Position numbers and translations under genes: made by a program. From the NCBI GenBank assembly GCA_038373865.1, contig JAXGGA010002075.1:62001-126000 (forward strand): 64,000 bases of DNA, read 5' to 3'. Source of the DNA: Uloborus plumipes. Taxonomy: Eukaryota; Arthropoda; Arachnida; Araneae; Uloboridae. The notes beneath the pieces are model-generated. The model was given only the letters and a program-made list of their open reading frames with translations. It was not told the origin of the DNA and did no database searches. Positions 47,161 to 58,189 of this stretch are shown here, one piece after another (position 1 is the stretch's first letter; each line of letters starts with the position of its first letter).

Positions 47161-47515
47161 TTTTAACCGACTTCAAAATAGGAGGAGGTTCTCAATTTAA
47201 AGCGTATGTTTTTTTATCTGTTTGTTCGTATATAACATCTGATCTACTGAACCGATTTGGACGATTTTTTTTAAATCGATAGGAGATGGTTAACTTAGGT
47301 ACCATGTATTCATATGACGATATTTGTTCACTAGAAAAAAAGTTATGATCGAAAAACTAAAATTTCATGTTATTTAAAAACAATATGTGCTATCGTAAAT
47401 CCTTACTTCAATGAGCGACCCGATGGTCAAGTGGTTAAAAGCGTCGGGTTGAAGTTCCTGATGGAATTAGATCGAGTCCAGGTCTGCAAGTTTTTTGAAC
47501 AGCTGCATGGTTTTT
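47161..47515 (+). repeat. AACCGACTTC repeat with tRNA-like end, copy 2
   Basis: Direct copy of 46078-46436 with scattered changes: TTTAACCGACTTCAAAATAG, the same CTACTGAACCGATTTGGAC, and a better preserved tRNA-like part (CCGATGGTCAAGTGGTTAAA, GATCGAGTCCAGGTCTG). That part has A-box-like and B-box-like words ~45 bases apart. Confidence 0.7.
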
Positions 47516-47566
47516 TAACTATATTTTGATTATTTTAAGTGCATTTACACTAAAAAGAATGAAATA

Positions 47567-47995
47567 AAATATTTTTGGAAAAAAAAATAGAACCGACTTC
47601 AGCTGGAAATTGCTCTAAAAAGTAAAAAATAATTTTTTTCTTTGAACACCATCGAAACTACTTTTAAACATAAGTTTTGAAGTCGGCGCAAAAACAATGT
47701 ATAGAATCATACGCAACTACAATTCAACTATAAATATAAATTTTAATGGATAAATTTCATTGATTACCACACATTCGTGTAATGGTACAAATATTCTGCT
47801 TTTGATTTTCAATGGTTTCTCTGAAAAAATGTTGGCAAAATATGGTTAAATATTCTTTTACTTATCGTTTTTGCGCCGACTTCAAAACTTATGTTTAAAA
47901 GTAGTTTCGATGGTGTTCAAAGAAAAAAATTATTTTTTACTTTTTAGAGCAATTTCCAGCTGAAGTCGGTTCTATTTTTTTTTCCAAAAATATTT
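47567..47995. mobile_element. Fold-back element, ~130 bp arms
   Basis: AATAGAACCGACTTCAGCTGG, TTGCTCTAAAAAGTAAAAAA, ACACCATCGAAACTAC and GTTTTGAAGTCGGCGCAAAA on the left are mirrored on the right from about 47868 to 47995, apparently almost without mismatches. The loop is ~165 bp. The arm begins with the same ACCGACTTC word as the neighbouring repeats, so they may be related. Confidence 0.85.
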
Positions 47996-48199
47996 TTTTC
48001 CAAATTTCAACGCAGTTGCGGCAGATCAAGAAATTGACCAAAAAATTTCAAATATTTTCTGTGCATTTTGCTCGCCCAATTACACCTTTTTCGCATTACC
48101 CATCATCGAAATAAAAAGTCATTTTCAGCCCAATCTAGTGTACAGTGGAAATCAGACTTCACACCAAATGCCGGTATGGTTCAAAAAGTGGAGCAGAGC

Positions 48200-49515
48200 A
48201 CCCCAAAATGCTAGGTTAGCAGCCATACAAGACAACAAGAGCAATTTTGAAATATGCAACAAAATTTAAATGACTATTTTCGTAGGGGATACTTTTATTG
48301 TAGGGTGCGCCTTCAGTTACATGGAAAGAATAACTGATATTGCCGTGATAATTTAAGTATATGTTCAAAAATGCAACGAAATCGATTTTCAAAGTTGAAA
48401 TATGAAAGTGCATATAAATCAACTTACATGAAAGTCTGTATACAAGGAATAATCTATTTGCCAATCGGAGTAAAAATTGTTATCTTCTACTTGAGATTTT
48501 ATATTCGATGTTCATTTGAATATGGTGACTATCCGTTGCAACAAAACGATTTAGTTTATATATTATTCAAAATAACATATTTCGTATGAGTCTAGTGCAA
48601 ACAACGCTCAAATTATAATTTTTTTCATCCCTGTGCAAAGCGCTTTTAATCATTAAAACCGTGTTTATGGAAATTCAATTCTGATAAAAAGAAACTTTCA
48701 AATGACATGCAGTTATCGCTCGGACAGTCATTTATTTAACAAAGCTGAGACATTATTTTCAAATTATTCATTTATTTTCAAATTATTAATTTATTTTCAC
48801 AATACCTCTTTTCAACAATTTGCATTTAGAAGCGTTGGATCATAAAATAATTTCACGAGTGAATACGATGCTGCATTTCAATATCTTACTTATTCTTCAT
48901 GCAAATAATGATAACTAGTATTAGTTTCTATTCATCAATAACATGAATGGAAATGTTGAGAAAATGATTCATCAGCATTTGAATTCATTCAATCCAGCGT
49001 AATAAATCGCTCACAAAGCAGCAACTATCTAATAATCATTCTATTATCCTACTGCATGCATTGCATATCATTTGCAGAAGAGTACGAAACGTGATATCAT
49101 TGCAAATAAAATGTTTACCTTTGCGCGTTAAGTTAGAATCGCAAAAACATTGAAATTGCACCTATCTCTATAAAATTTACGTGATGAACGCAATGAAGAC
49201 ATTTTTTTTATAAATTCCACTATTATTAAGTGCATAAATAAAATTTTTAGGAGAAAGAAAAGATCGTTTATTTGTAGGCGAAAAAGCCAATTGGAATTGG
49301 AAACATAAACTTTAGAAAACAAATAACTAAAACCAGAAAAAATAAAACATTTGCACTCTTTGTCCTGAAAGTCCTGTTAAAAATTTTAGATTAAGAATGT
49401 GTTTTTTGTGAATGATATCCGTCATAATGGGCAATTAGTCTGTCAAAGTAAGTGCAGCTCTTGGCCCGTTCAGTTCAGAAATGGAAATTTTCTGTGGATA
49501 ATAAAGCTAAATAAC
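48200..49515. other. Gene-free AT-rich stretch
   Basis: No supported feature. A short internal duplication (TCAAATTATTCATTTATTTT and TCAAATTATTAATTTATTTT) lies at about 48.76-48.80 kb. Confidence 0.5.
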
Positions 49516-49524
49516 AAAGTTTAA

Positions 49525-50128
49525 CCCTCCGCGTACGGCTCCCGCGATTTCAGCGGGGTATCAGTTTCGTCCCCGACCACGGGCCACGTGAAAATCGCGG
49601 GCGAAGAATTTTTTCTCTCGATTTTAATATGGATTGCGCTATTTTCCCGTGTAGGTTAAAAAAACATCATTTGATGCTTATTTTCGCTGCAAGATGGCAC
49701 TAGAGGATTCTGGATTTTTTGTCCCTCTTGCTTGTTTTTTCCCGCGCATTATTGTGTGTGTGCTTTTTTTTTTTTGTCTTTCGCGCGAAAAGCATTTATG
49801 AAAGATATGGATTTGCCGAGTGTAAGCGGTGGAAATAACCAAAATTTCTGTAATATTTTTTGAGACAAATTGTTTAAAAATTATATTCATCTATTCATCT
49901 GAAAATAAAAATATCGCGTGATTTTTTTAACTTATAAACCATGCCCGCTGAAATAGCGGGCGCCGTATTATATATTTTTTGAAAGCGGAAAAGCTATTAA
50001 AATTCTTGGATTATTTTAAAACAGTTAATAAATATGTGAATTATAACAGATGTAGATAAAGAAAATCTAAAAAAATCGCCCCGTATTTCAGGACCGGAAA
50101 GTATAAAAACTGAGCCGTACACGGAGGG
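49525..50128. mobile_element. piggyBac-like non-autonomous element, 604 bp
   Basis: Left end CCCTCCGCGTACGGCTC and right end GAGCCGTACACGGAGGG are inverted repeats (one mismatch) bounded by TTAA at 49521-49524 and 50129-50132. TTAA target sites with CCCT termini are diagnostic of piggyBac elements. Subterminal CCCGCGATTTCAGCGGG and CCCGCTGAAATAGCGGG palindromes lie on either side. The interior has an ATG-GATTTGCCG start-like segment near 49.81 kb that could be all that is left of the transposase beginning; this is a guess. No transposase is encoded. Confidence 0.85.
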
Positions 50129-50743
50129 TTAAGCAAAAGTGTTGTAAGCAGAAACATTTTTGATAAGGCGACTGAGACGGCAATATTTAAGGTAAAGATA
50201 GAGCAAAAAGGTTTATTATATGTAACACTTTCTTTGAAGGATGGAATCATTAACGATGTCGAAAAAAATGCAAAAGTGGGCTTATTTTCTTTGTCGTATA
50301 TTTAACGAATATTCAAAGTTTGCAATATATCAACCAACTCACAGAAGGTGACATAAACATTGCTTTGCATAGGGGATGATTGTTATAACAACGAACAGTA
50401 GGCCTAGTCACTTTAGGAGCTTCGGATCACAAAATTTTCAATTAGAAACATTAGAGAACCTCCTTCTCCGTCGGTGAAGAATGCTTCAAAGGCACAATGA
50501 TCCATTTGATAACTATTTTTCATACGCCCTCCTAATTTGTGATAATCGATAGAAGACTAGTCGTTGAGTCTTATGTTTAGGCAAATACAATGTTTTCAAC
50601 CACTTGAGCTGGAGAGAAGTTCACACATGTGGGCACTAAAAGTCAACTTCAACGCACTGTTAGGCGATGCGGGCTGTGAATCCTTTTTTTCTTTTGAAAA
50701 AAAAAACCCAAAGTAGAATGTGTCAAACAGGGTCATTTTTTTT

Positions 50744-50970
50744 ATAAAGGATAAATACAACGTTAAAAATACAAATGCGTAGGAATACTGCAGACACGCC
50801 TTTTTCAATGCAAAAAATTGTGAGCTTATGGATGCACAGACATCCGAAAACAGCATATCGGATAAGCTCACATTTTTTTGCATTGACAAAGGCGTTCCTT
50901 CTAACACCTTAACACGTGTCTGCAGTATTTCTACGTATTTGTGCTTTTTAACGTTGTATTTATCCTTTAT
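50744..50970. mobile_element. Fold-back MITE with TGCAGACACG core, copy 1
   Basis: ATAAAGGATAAATACAACGT, GAATACTGCAGACACG and CAATGCAAAAAATTGTGAGC on the left are mirrored on the right by AGCTCACATTTTTTTGCATT, CACGTGTCTGCAGTATTTC and ACGTTGTATTTATCCTTTAT. Its core GATGCACAGACATCCG is shared with the copy at 59.53 kb. The minus-strand 128-codon frame crossing it has no known motif. Confidence 0.8.
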
Positions 50971-50974
50971 ATGT

Positions 50975-52070
50975 CTGTGCAAAGGTATTTATCTGTTTCA
51001 GATCACATTTCTCATTTCTTTGAGAATTGCTCGTCGATCTGTGTATTGTTGTAGGCGAGTGACGTGTCGTTGACGATTTTGAGATGAAAACATAGTTTCA
51101 TGCATGACATATTGTACAAGGGGACGCCATTCTATCAACTGCAAGTGGTTAAACCTTAAATTAAATAAAACCTCAGATGAATACGGGGGGTGGGAGGGGG
51201 GAGACTAAGATGACTATACTAAGTTTCAAAATGTTTGTCTCGTTTTGAGATGTGAATTCAAATTTTGAAAACTGAACCCACGATTTCTTTAAATTGTCAA
51301 GTTATGTAAAAAATTCAAACTCTTGGTATCTCCTTTTCTAATATGAAAAATATTCCGTGCAAAAACAAAAAGGTTCTCGTCAACTTACTCTACTTGTGGG
51401 GTTAAGATAACGAACAGCTAAAAAAAAACGTTAAGACAGAGAAAAAAAAATGTACAAACAGATGAAATGGATTGACTATTATGTTCCGGTTAAGCTTTTT
51501 TTTGACCATTAGTGTGTGTGTGTGTGTGTATAAAGGCAAAAGAAGCTAACTTAATAAAAATAAATAACTTTACAGACTACATGATACTAGCAGACTCATT
51601 CACCTTATCCAGAAAGGTTTCGACAACTTAATGGAAAACTATGCAACATTGCTATGAAATCTAAATCCGTTTTCCTTACTGTACTTGGTATAGATGCATC
51701 GATTCGATCAATGTCTCAGCCAGCTGTGAAAATAATTGGAAAAATGACACGCGTAATTGTACGAGCAAACACAAGAGTAGTGACACATTGTTTCCCTGGA
51801 GAGAGAATCTTATTGCTCCGTAAATGTCGGGAAATAATTTTAACTTCTCTTCATCTCCTTATCTTTCTTAGATCTAATCTCGGTTTTATGAATTGTATGT
51901 TAATGTGCTACATCGCAGAATAAATGCGCTACTCCAGAACTAATTAATCGGAATTGTGCTCTTAAGTATAATTTTATTGAAATCCTTTCGTTAAAGAATT
52001 GGATACATCTGTACGGTTTTCAGTGTTTTGATTGGTTTACTGTATGTTTTGGAAAATATGGAGGCACGTA
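50975..52070. other. Gene-free stretch
   Basis: Contains a (GT)n run at 51512-51529 and a poly-G-rich patch near 51.19-51.20 kb. The 89-codon plus-strand frame at 51.65-51.92 kb is unrecognised and has no supporting splice or family signal. Confidence 0.5.
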
Positions 52071-52071
52071 C

Positions 52072-52472
52072 ACTCTAAAAAAATACATGTTGTTTTTAAA
52101 GTATGATACAGCTAATTTTATAGTAAAAAACTAAAAATTGCTAATTTTCCAGTAATAAACTGAAATTGCTAATTTTACAGTAATAAACTAAATTTACTGC
52201 TTTACAGTAATAAACTGTAAAATTGCTAATTTTATAGTTTATTACTGTGCATTTTAGTTTTAAACTGGAACCTTTGCTGCCAGTATTATACTGTTGTTTT
52301 TATAGTACAATACAGCTAATTTTGTGGTAATAAACTTGAAAATTGCTACTTTACAATAGTTAACTGTAAAATTGCTTGTTTTACAGTTTATTACTGTGTA
52401 TTTTAGTTGAAACTGGGATATTTGCTGCCAGTATTATACTGTAATAACAGCAGTTAATTTTATGCAGTGTAG
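52072..52472. repeat. Palindromic ACTGTAAAA minisatellite element, locus D
   Basis: Opens CACTCTAAAAAAATACATG; then TATGATACAGCTAATTTTAT and units of TTTTACAGTAATAAACTG type. A middle TTAAACTGGAACCTTTGCTG / CCAGTATTATACTG joins a second, similar module, which closes at TTTTATGCAGTG. It has the same two-module layout as locus A. Confidence 0.8.
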
Positions 52473-52741
52473 TTTCAATACTTTAAGACCCATTTAAATT
52501 AGAGAAAATCTCGGAAAAACCAGTGACTAATTTTATTTATTATTTCTCTAGCCTGTTTTCAGTTCCACGAGAGATCTTCCTTATTTCATTATCAAATTCA
52601 ACGAATTACCCCTCATTTCAAAACTTATCTAGCCGACTACAGACGAAAAATAGAAACACTGTCTAAAAACTGTTTTTTTTCGTTAAACAAATTTCTTCCT
52701 TTTTTTAATGAAACATTACTGAAATAAATAGCTCCCGAAAA

Positions 52742-52850
52742 TTAAGACTCTTACCTTATTTGGTAGAGCTTCGTGCTTATATTGGGAAGGGTATGAGTTT
52801 GAATCAGAGCCGAAAAATGTTTCTAAAAAGTTTTTCCTTTAGCCGAGTTC
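52742..52850 (+). mobile_element. Degenerate tRNA-like (SINE) segment
   Basis: TTACCTTATTTGGTAGAGC is A-box-like and TATGAGTTTGAATCAGAGCC B-box-like, ~30 bases apart. The rest does not fold as a tRNA. Probably an old SINE head. Confidence 0.35.
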
Positions 52851-52854
52851 TAAT

Positions 52855-53935
52855 CTAACTTTCCATTATCATACATATTATTTCTCATATGTGTTTTTCG
52901 TGTGTGTGTACACCAGAATTTATGCAATGAGGTAGGTGCGGGTATTAAGGCCAGTCGGCAAATGAGGCCCAAAGGACGATAATAAAATTTTAAATGCTCG
53001 TAGCTGCTGAAGAATGCTCTCGCACGTAGCTCATAGATGATGCTTCCACCTGATCGCGATGAGTAGCTCGCTTATTTTGTCGAGTGAAGGATGATCCTTT
53101 TTTGCGGAGCAGCATGAACAGTTTAAAAAAATCATCCAACTGAATATTAAGCAACTTTTATAACGTTACACTTTTATATCTAGTTTTACGCTATAATTTT
53201 CCGTTGTTAATGCCTCTATCGATATTTTATGTTTGAGAATATATGATATTATGAACCAGAGTTTGGATATTTTTGCATTTCCTTATACACGTTGTAAGCG
53301 GGTAAAATAGCCTACCAAAATTGATAGCAGGTCCTTTGTTTTTTCATCAATATTTGTCAATTTTACAATTTCTTATAATCACTCCCACCATGTTATGGCT
53401 GTTCATAAGTAATTACGATTGTTTATCAATTGTTTTATAATTATTTCAGTACCCTTTTCACGATGCCTTCCAAAAGAGCATGTTATTCTTTCAAGTGTCT
53501 GGTTCAAATGCATAACGCATATTAACAATAAAAATGGCTGAAACTACAGGTCGCTACGTATTTATTAAGAGATTCCAGCTCCTGCAACTGACACAGTTGA
53601 TGACGAAAATTTGCTACATCGTATCTCCCCTTGACCAATAACACCAAGGCCTTCTCCACATGGACGGCACAAGAAAAAATAATTTATTGAATCTCAAAAC
53701 AAACCTCCTGAGAGGCTTAAAACGTAAATCAGGACAGTGGTGTCATTGATTTAACAGTCGACAACAAAGGTAATTATAAGCTCTATGACGGCAGTTAAGA
53801 AAAGAAATTTATTGTAATTTGGAAGAATTTAATCATGGGTTACCATGCTTAATGATGAAATGAGTTTAGTTACCATTTTTAGAAGTTCATTTTGATTATT
53901 ATTGATTGTCTTCTTATATCATAAAACAATAGACC
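52855..53935. other. Gene-free stretch
   Basis: No supported feature between the SINE-like segment and the ATCGGCCGATG element. Confidence 0.5.
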
Positions 53936-53938
53936 TTA

Positions 53939-54284
53939 CCCTAGCAGCATCATCTCATCGGCCGATGATCGGCCATTCATCGAAACCCGATGAAATTCTC
54001 ATCGGCCGATGATCCAATATGTCTCATCGGCCGAGCAGAATCCGAGCAGCAAAATCCGATGAGAATACGATGAGATTTGGAGCAATTTATGAGCAGAACA
54101 GTCCAGTGCCGAGGAATTTCATCGGGAAACTTGATCGGAAGGATATCGCTTTCCGATGAAAAGTAGCTCATCGAAAACCGTGCTCGGATTCTGATCGGAA
54201 CGATGTCATCGTGCGTTACAGGATCAGTTTACGAGGAGTTTGTTGATCGGCCGAGCAAAATCCGATGAGTTGATGCTACTTGGG
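53939..54284. mobile_element. MITE rich in ATCGGCCGATG words, TA target site
   Basis: Left end CCCTAGCAGCATCATCTCAT and right end (other strand) CCCAAGTAGCATCAACTCAT are inverted repeats flanked by TA (53937-53938, 54285-54286). Inside, CTCATCGG, ATCGGCCGATGATC and AATCCGAGCAG words repeat many times on both strands, giving a GC-richer body than its surroundings. The 64-codon minus frame is chance. Superfamily not clear; a TA duplication is compatible with Tc1/mariner. Confidence 0.75.
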
Positions 54285-54398
54285 TATTATTATCTGACTG
54301 TAGTATAATAAGGATTAATCACTAACCCGTTTTTTTTACGATGTTTAATTTCGTGTTTGTTTTCGACAAAAAAGGCAATATTTTGCTAGTTTCATATA

Positions 54399-55962
54399 CA
54401 CTAGGTGGCCAAAAGTATCCGGACACTTTCAAAAATTTACATTTTTAGATATAACTCGAGAAATAGGTGATCAATTGTTCTTTAACTTTAGTCATACAAA
54501 ATATATTCTTCACCGAACATTTCCAAGTTGAAATTAAATTACCCTTGCATTTGGGGGACGATAAAAAGGGGGGTCAAAAGAAAAACCGCTTTTTGACCAT
54601 AACTCTTTGAAAATAGCTCGGAATAAGCTATGCATTTCAGTAATTAATTAGCATGCTATTTATAATTACTGTACAAATTCAAATGAACGTACCACTCTTA
54701 CTTCCGAAGATATGAAACATTTTTTAAAAGACGGCAATTTTATTTGAAGGGTTTTTGCTCATAACACGCAGAGTTTTTGATCAAACCTTATCAAAACTTC
54801 AGGAAAGATGACAAAATACAAGAGAAAGAACATACTAAAACGGTTTTTGAAAATATTAAAAATCCGGTGAGATATGAACGTTAAAAGGAAATAATTTTGC
54901 ACGGCGCATGCGCGAAAGACAGAAATTTATAACTACAAAAATATTGTAGCCTGGTGTATACTGCATCTTATAAAAAAAGTTCCAGTTGAATATCGTAAAA
55001 ATTGAAAAAGATATCAGCGATCTAGTGAGCTGTAATTCATTCATTTGCAGTCAATTCATAAATGGAGAGGGGTTGTTCACAAATAGTGTGGGGACAATCG
55101 AGCATATTCTTCAATGTTAAATTGTATACTGTTTAAAAATTTATATTTGGCATAGAAGTCACATTTCGCCCATTCGGCCAAAAAGACCTTATAAGTATGT
55201 GGCCAAAAGTATACGGAGACCCCCTGAAACGTTGATTTTGAACGATGACGAAATAACCTTTATTTTAAAAATAGCTCTTTGTGGACAGACCCTCACTATG
55301 TATGTATTGTCTGCGAATGAATGAAATACAGCTCACTAGATCGCTGATATCTTTTTCAATTTTCATGATATTCAACTGGAACTTTTTTTATAAGATGCAG
55401 TATATACCAGGCTACAATATTTTTGTAGTTATAAATTTCTGTCGTTCGCGCATGCGCCGTGAAATTTTTTTTCCTTTTAACGTTCATATCTCATCGGATT
55501 TTTAATATTTTTAAAAACCGTTTTAGTATGTTCTTTCTCTTGTATTTTGTCATCTTTCCTGAAGTTTTGATAAGGTTTGATCAAAAACTCTGCGTGTTAT
55601 GAGCAAAAACCCTTCAAATAAAATTGCCGTTTTTTTAAAAATGTTTCATATCTTCGGAAGTAAGAGTGGTACGTTCATTTGAATTTGTATAGTAATTATA
55701 CATAGTATGCTAATTAATTACTGAAATGCATAGCTTATTCCGAGCTATTTTCAAAGAGTTATGGTCAAAAAGCGGTTATTCTTTCGACCCCCCTTCTTAT
55801 CGTCCCCCAAATGCAAGGGTAATTTAATTTCAACTTGGAAATGTTCGTTGAAGCCTATATTTTGTATGACTAAAGTTAAAGAACAATTGATCACTTATTT
55901 CTCCAGCTATATGTAAAAATGTGAATTTTTGAAAGTGTCCGGATACTTTTGGCCACCTAGTG
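54399..55962. mobile_element. 1.56 kb near-palindromic mariner-like element
   Basis: Begins CACTAGGTGGCCAAAAGTAT and ends with the exact inverse, flanked by TA (54397-54398, 55963-55964). CACT-GGTGGCCAAAAGT with a TA target is a Tc1/mariner-type terminus. The arms are ~650 bp each (54399 to about 55048; about 55311 to 55962) with only scattered mismatches. The ~260 bp spacer holds another GTGGCCAAAAGTATACGGAG, an internal terminus-like word at about 55199. The two mirror-image frames MNEIQLTRSLISFSIFMIFN and MNELQLTRSLISFSIFTIFN are just arm copies; no transposase is present. Confidence 0.9.
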
Positions 55963-55969
55963 TAGTAAT

Positions 55970-57270
55970 GGATCTGTATATTCAGTTAATATTTAAATTT
56001 GTTGATTCAGATCTCTTGTTTGTGTTTTGTTTGAAATCTCCCTTAAGTAAGCCTTATTCCCCGCACCTACCTTACTTCACCATTCTTCAACAGTAAAAGA
56101 GATTTAAAAAAAAAATTCACCGCTAGAGGTGAAAAATGATCAAGCAGCTCACATAATTTTTTGCTGTTATTCTTAAAATTACTTTAAAGAAAAAAAAAAC
56201 AGGTTTTTGCTTTCATTGTGTTAAGTGCAAATGCTTCACACGGGTTAGCTAGTTGAAACCCAAAAAGAACTAATTAGTTTTCAAAATTAGTTTAATAGAA
56301 GCTATACAATAGACGGAAGCATTCTGTTATAAGGTCTTTGAAAAAAAAATGTTGCTTTAAATCTGCGTAGAATCTTTGTTCTGTATAAATTGGACTTATA
56401 CAGAAGAAGTAAAATTAAGGGAAAGTAAAACTTAGTCTCAATCTAGCATTTTGCCAAAAAAATTGCTTGCTTTTGGAAAGGTTTCTGGTTCATAAAAAAG
56501 TACCATTAAAAGGAATATAAAAGGTATATATACCTGGAATTTTATATAGGAATACATTTATTTACTTCCAAGCACTCTAAAAATGTGAATCATACTAGAA
56601 AGACATTTGAGAAGAGAAAGGGTAGGAACTTTTATCTACGTTTATTCTAGACACTCCCATTTTTATAGGAACTGAAAATTCGAAAACAATGAAGATTATC
56701 AGTTTTTAAACTAATATATAAAATAATACTCATAAAAGAAATCATTAATATTTTGTAACAAATAACACGGATTACCTCTTCTTTCAATGTTTTCCTCTTA
56801 TACTCTTTTTTTTTTTTTTACATTTCAGTTATAATCGGTTTTTCCTTCAATTATTAATACTTTTTTCTTCAAGATAATATTTCTAATAAATATCACTTTC
56901 GTACTAAAATAAATTACGACATAAATTTCGTACATAAATTACGACATTGGCTAAATGAATCGATGCATTACCAGCAAAGGAACCTTTTAACTATTTTTTT
57001 TTTTTTTTGGAATGAGGATTGTGACAGTATTTAGGCATAGACATAGACAATTCATATACTCAGATTTCATCACGTTTTAAAGTTATAAGTTTTTAAAGTT
57101 ATTTTAAAGTTTAAGATGAATTTTTTTTACGAAGATGAGTACCAATATTATTCGTTTAAAATGTTTAATAAGTTCTTGAATAGTAGGTAGTTTCAACGAA
57201 AGTTTATAATACATTTGAAAAAAGGAAGTAGTTCAGTTTTAGAAACATTTAAGTTTAAACTCCTTCAATA
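55970..57270. other. Gene-free AT-rich stretch
   Basis: No supported feature; T-runs at about 56.81 and 56.99 kb. Confidence 0.5.
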
Positions 57271-57276
57271 ATATTA

Positions 57277-57808
57277 CAGTGAACTCTCACTTATGCACCG
57301 CCTCATTTATGCGCCTTTTTCACTTGTACGACGATTTTCAATTGTCCCAGCACATTCCATAGCAAAATAATAATAATATCATTCGTTTATGCGTCGCTCT
57401 AAACATACATATTTCACTTATGCCCCGAATTTTTCGAAAAATGTAAAATATTTAATTTATTTTCTTTAAAAACTAAGCATGTTTCTTCACTTTCCCATTA
57501 ATGTTTCGCCTTAACTACTCACGGAAGGCACTTTTTCCGCATGTGAATATTTTTAAAGGAAACAGTTTGTGAGTAGGTATGCTGCAATTTTTGTTTTCTC
57601 TTTATCATTGTAGTTACGTTACAGAAAGTGCCAAACCGTAGTCATATGTTCCTTTTCTATAGAAACATTCTTATTCATTCGCTCATTAGAAACAATGTTG
57701 CGTTTTAGTCTTTTAAATAGGCTTCTTCACTTACACGTCTCTTTCACTTTTGCGACTTTTTCTGTTGGTCCCTTGGGCCGACGGCGGCGCATAAGTGAAA
57801 GTTCACTG
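57277..57808. mobile_element. Tigger/pogo-like MITE, 532 bp
   Basis: Ends CAGTGAACTCTCACTTATGC and GCATAAGTGAAAGTTCACTG (right end written as on the plus strand) are inverted repeats with one or two mismatches, flanked by TA (57275-57276 and 57809-57810). Subterminal CACTTATGC/CGCATAAG and CACTT(A/G)(C/T)(A/G)C words recur inside both ends. The interior is AT-rich and non-coding. Confidence 0.8.
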
Positions 57809-57999
57809 TATTGTTTCATATAAGATTTCAAATCTATTGAAATTCTATATTTTTACTCCATGAATGTAACGAATAAAATAGTTTTGAAACAGGACATTCT
57901 TGCAATGAAATGTTAATAAGTGTGTACCCGTTTAGAAATTTTCTAGTTTTAATTCAGTTTAAATTATTAAGAAAATTCCCGCGCATTACGAATATTCAA

Positions 58000-58180
58000 T
58001 ATCTCAATACTATAATAGCGGTCACCGCTTATATGAATCACGTATGTTCTATACAGTTTTGATTTTATAAAGCGTCTCATTCAATAAAGCTGGATATTGT
58101 TCTGTTTTCGGCTATTTGATTCCTTAAAGCGGCTGATTCAATTACCCACTGATTCGATTAATCGGAGTCCCCTGTAATAT
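58000..58180. mobile_element. Tigger-like fragment
   Basis: CGGTCACCGCTTATATGAATC, CTTAAAGCGGCTGATTCAAT and GATTCGATTAATCGGAGTCC resemble the subterminal repeats and right end of a Tigger/pogo-type element (ending AGTCCCCTGTA). A clean matching left end was not found. Confidence 0.35.
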
Positions 58181-58189
58181 GTATCAGGA

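Larger units (their letters stand above)
45589..48140. mobile_element. TA-flanked element with ~155 bp terminal repeats, nested
   Basis: Left terminal repeat (45589-45745: CAGTAGGGTGGGCCGAAAAT, GGGTAATGCG, AATTTCTTGATTTGCTG) is the imperfect inverse of the right one (about 47990-48140: CACTAGATTGGGCTGAAAAT, GGGTAATGCG, AATTTCTTGATCTGCCG on the other strand). TA stands outside each end (45587-45588, 48141-48142). That fits a Tc1/mariner-like non-autonomous element. Its 2.2 kb interior is filled by other repeats: two direct ~360 bp units and a fold-back. Confidence 0.7.

Noticed and set aside
54856..55505. Two similar small proteins (MNELQLTRSL and MNEIQLTRSL frames)
   Set aside because: They are mirror-image translations of the two arms of a palindromic transposon.
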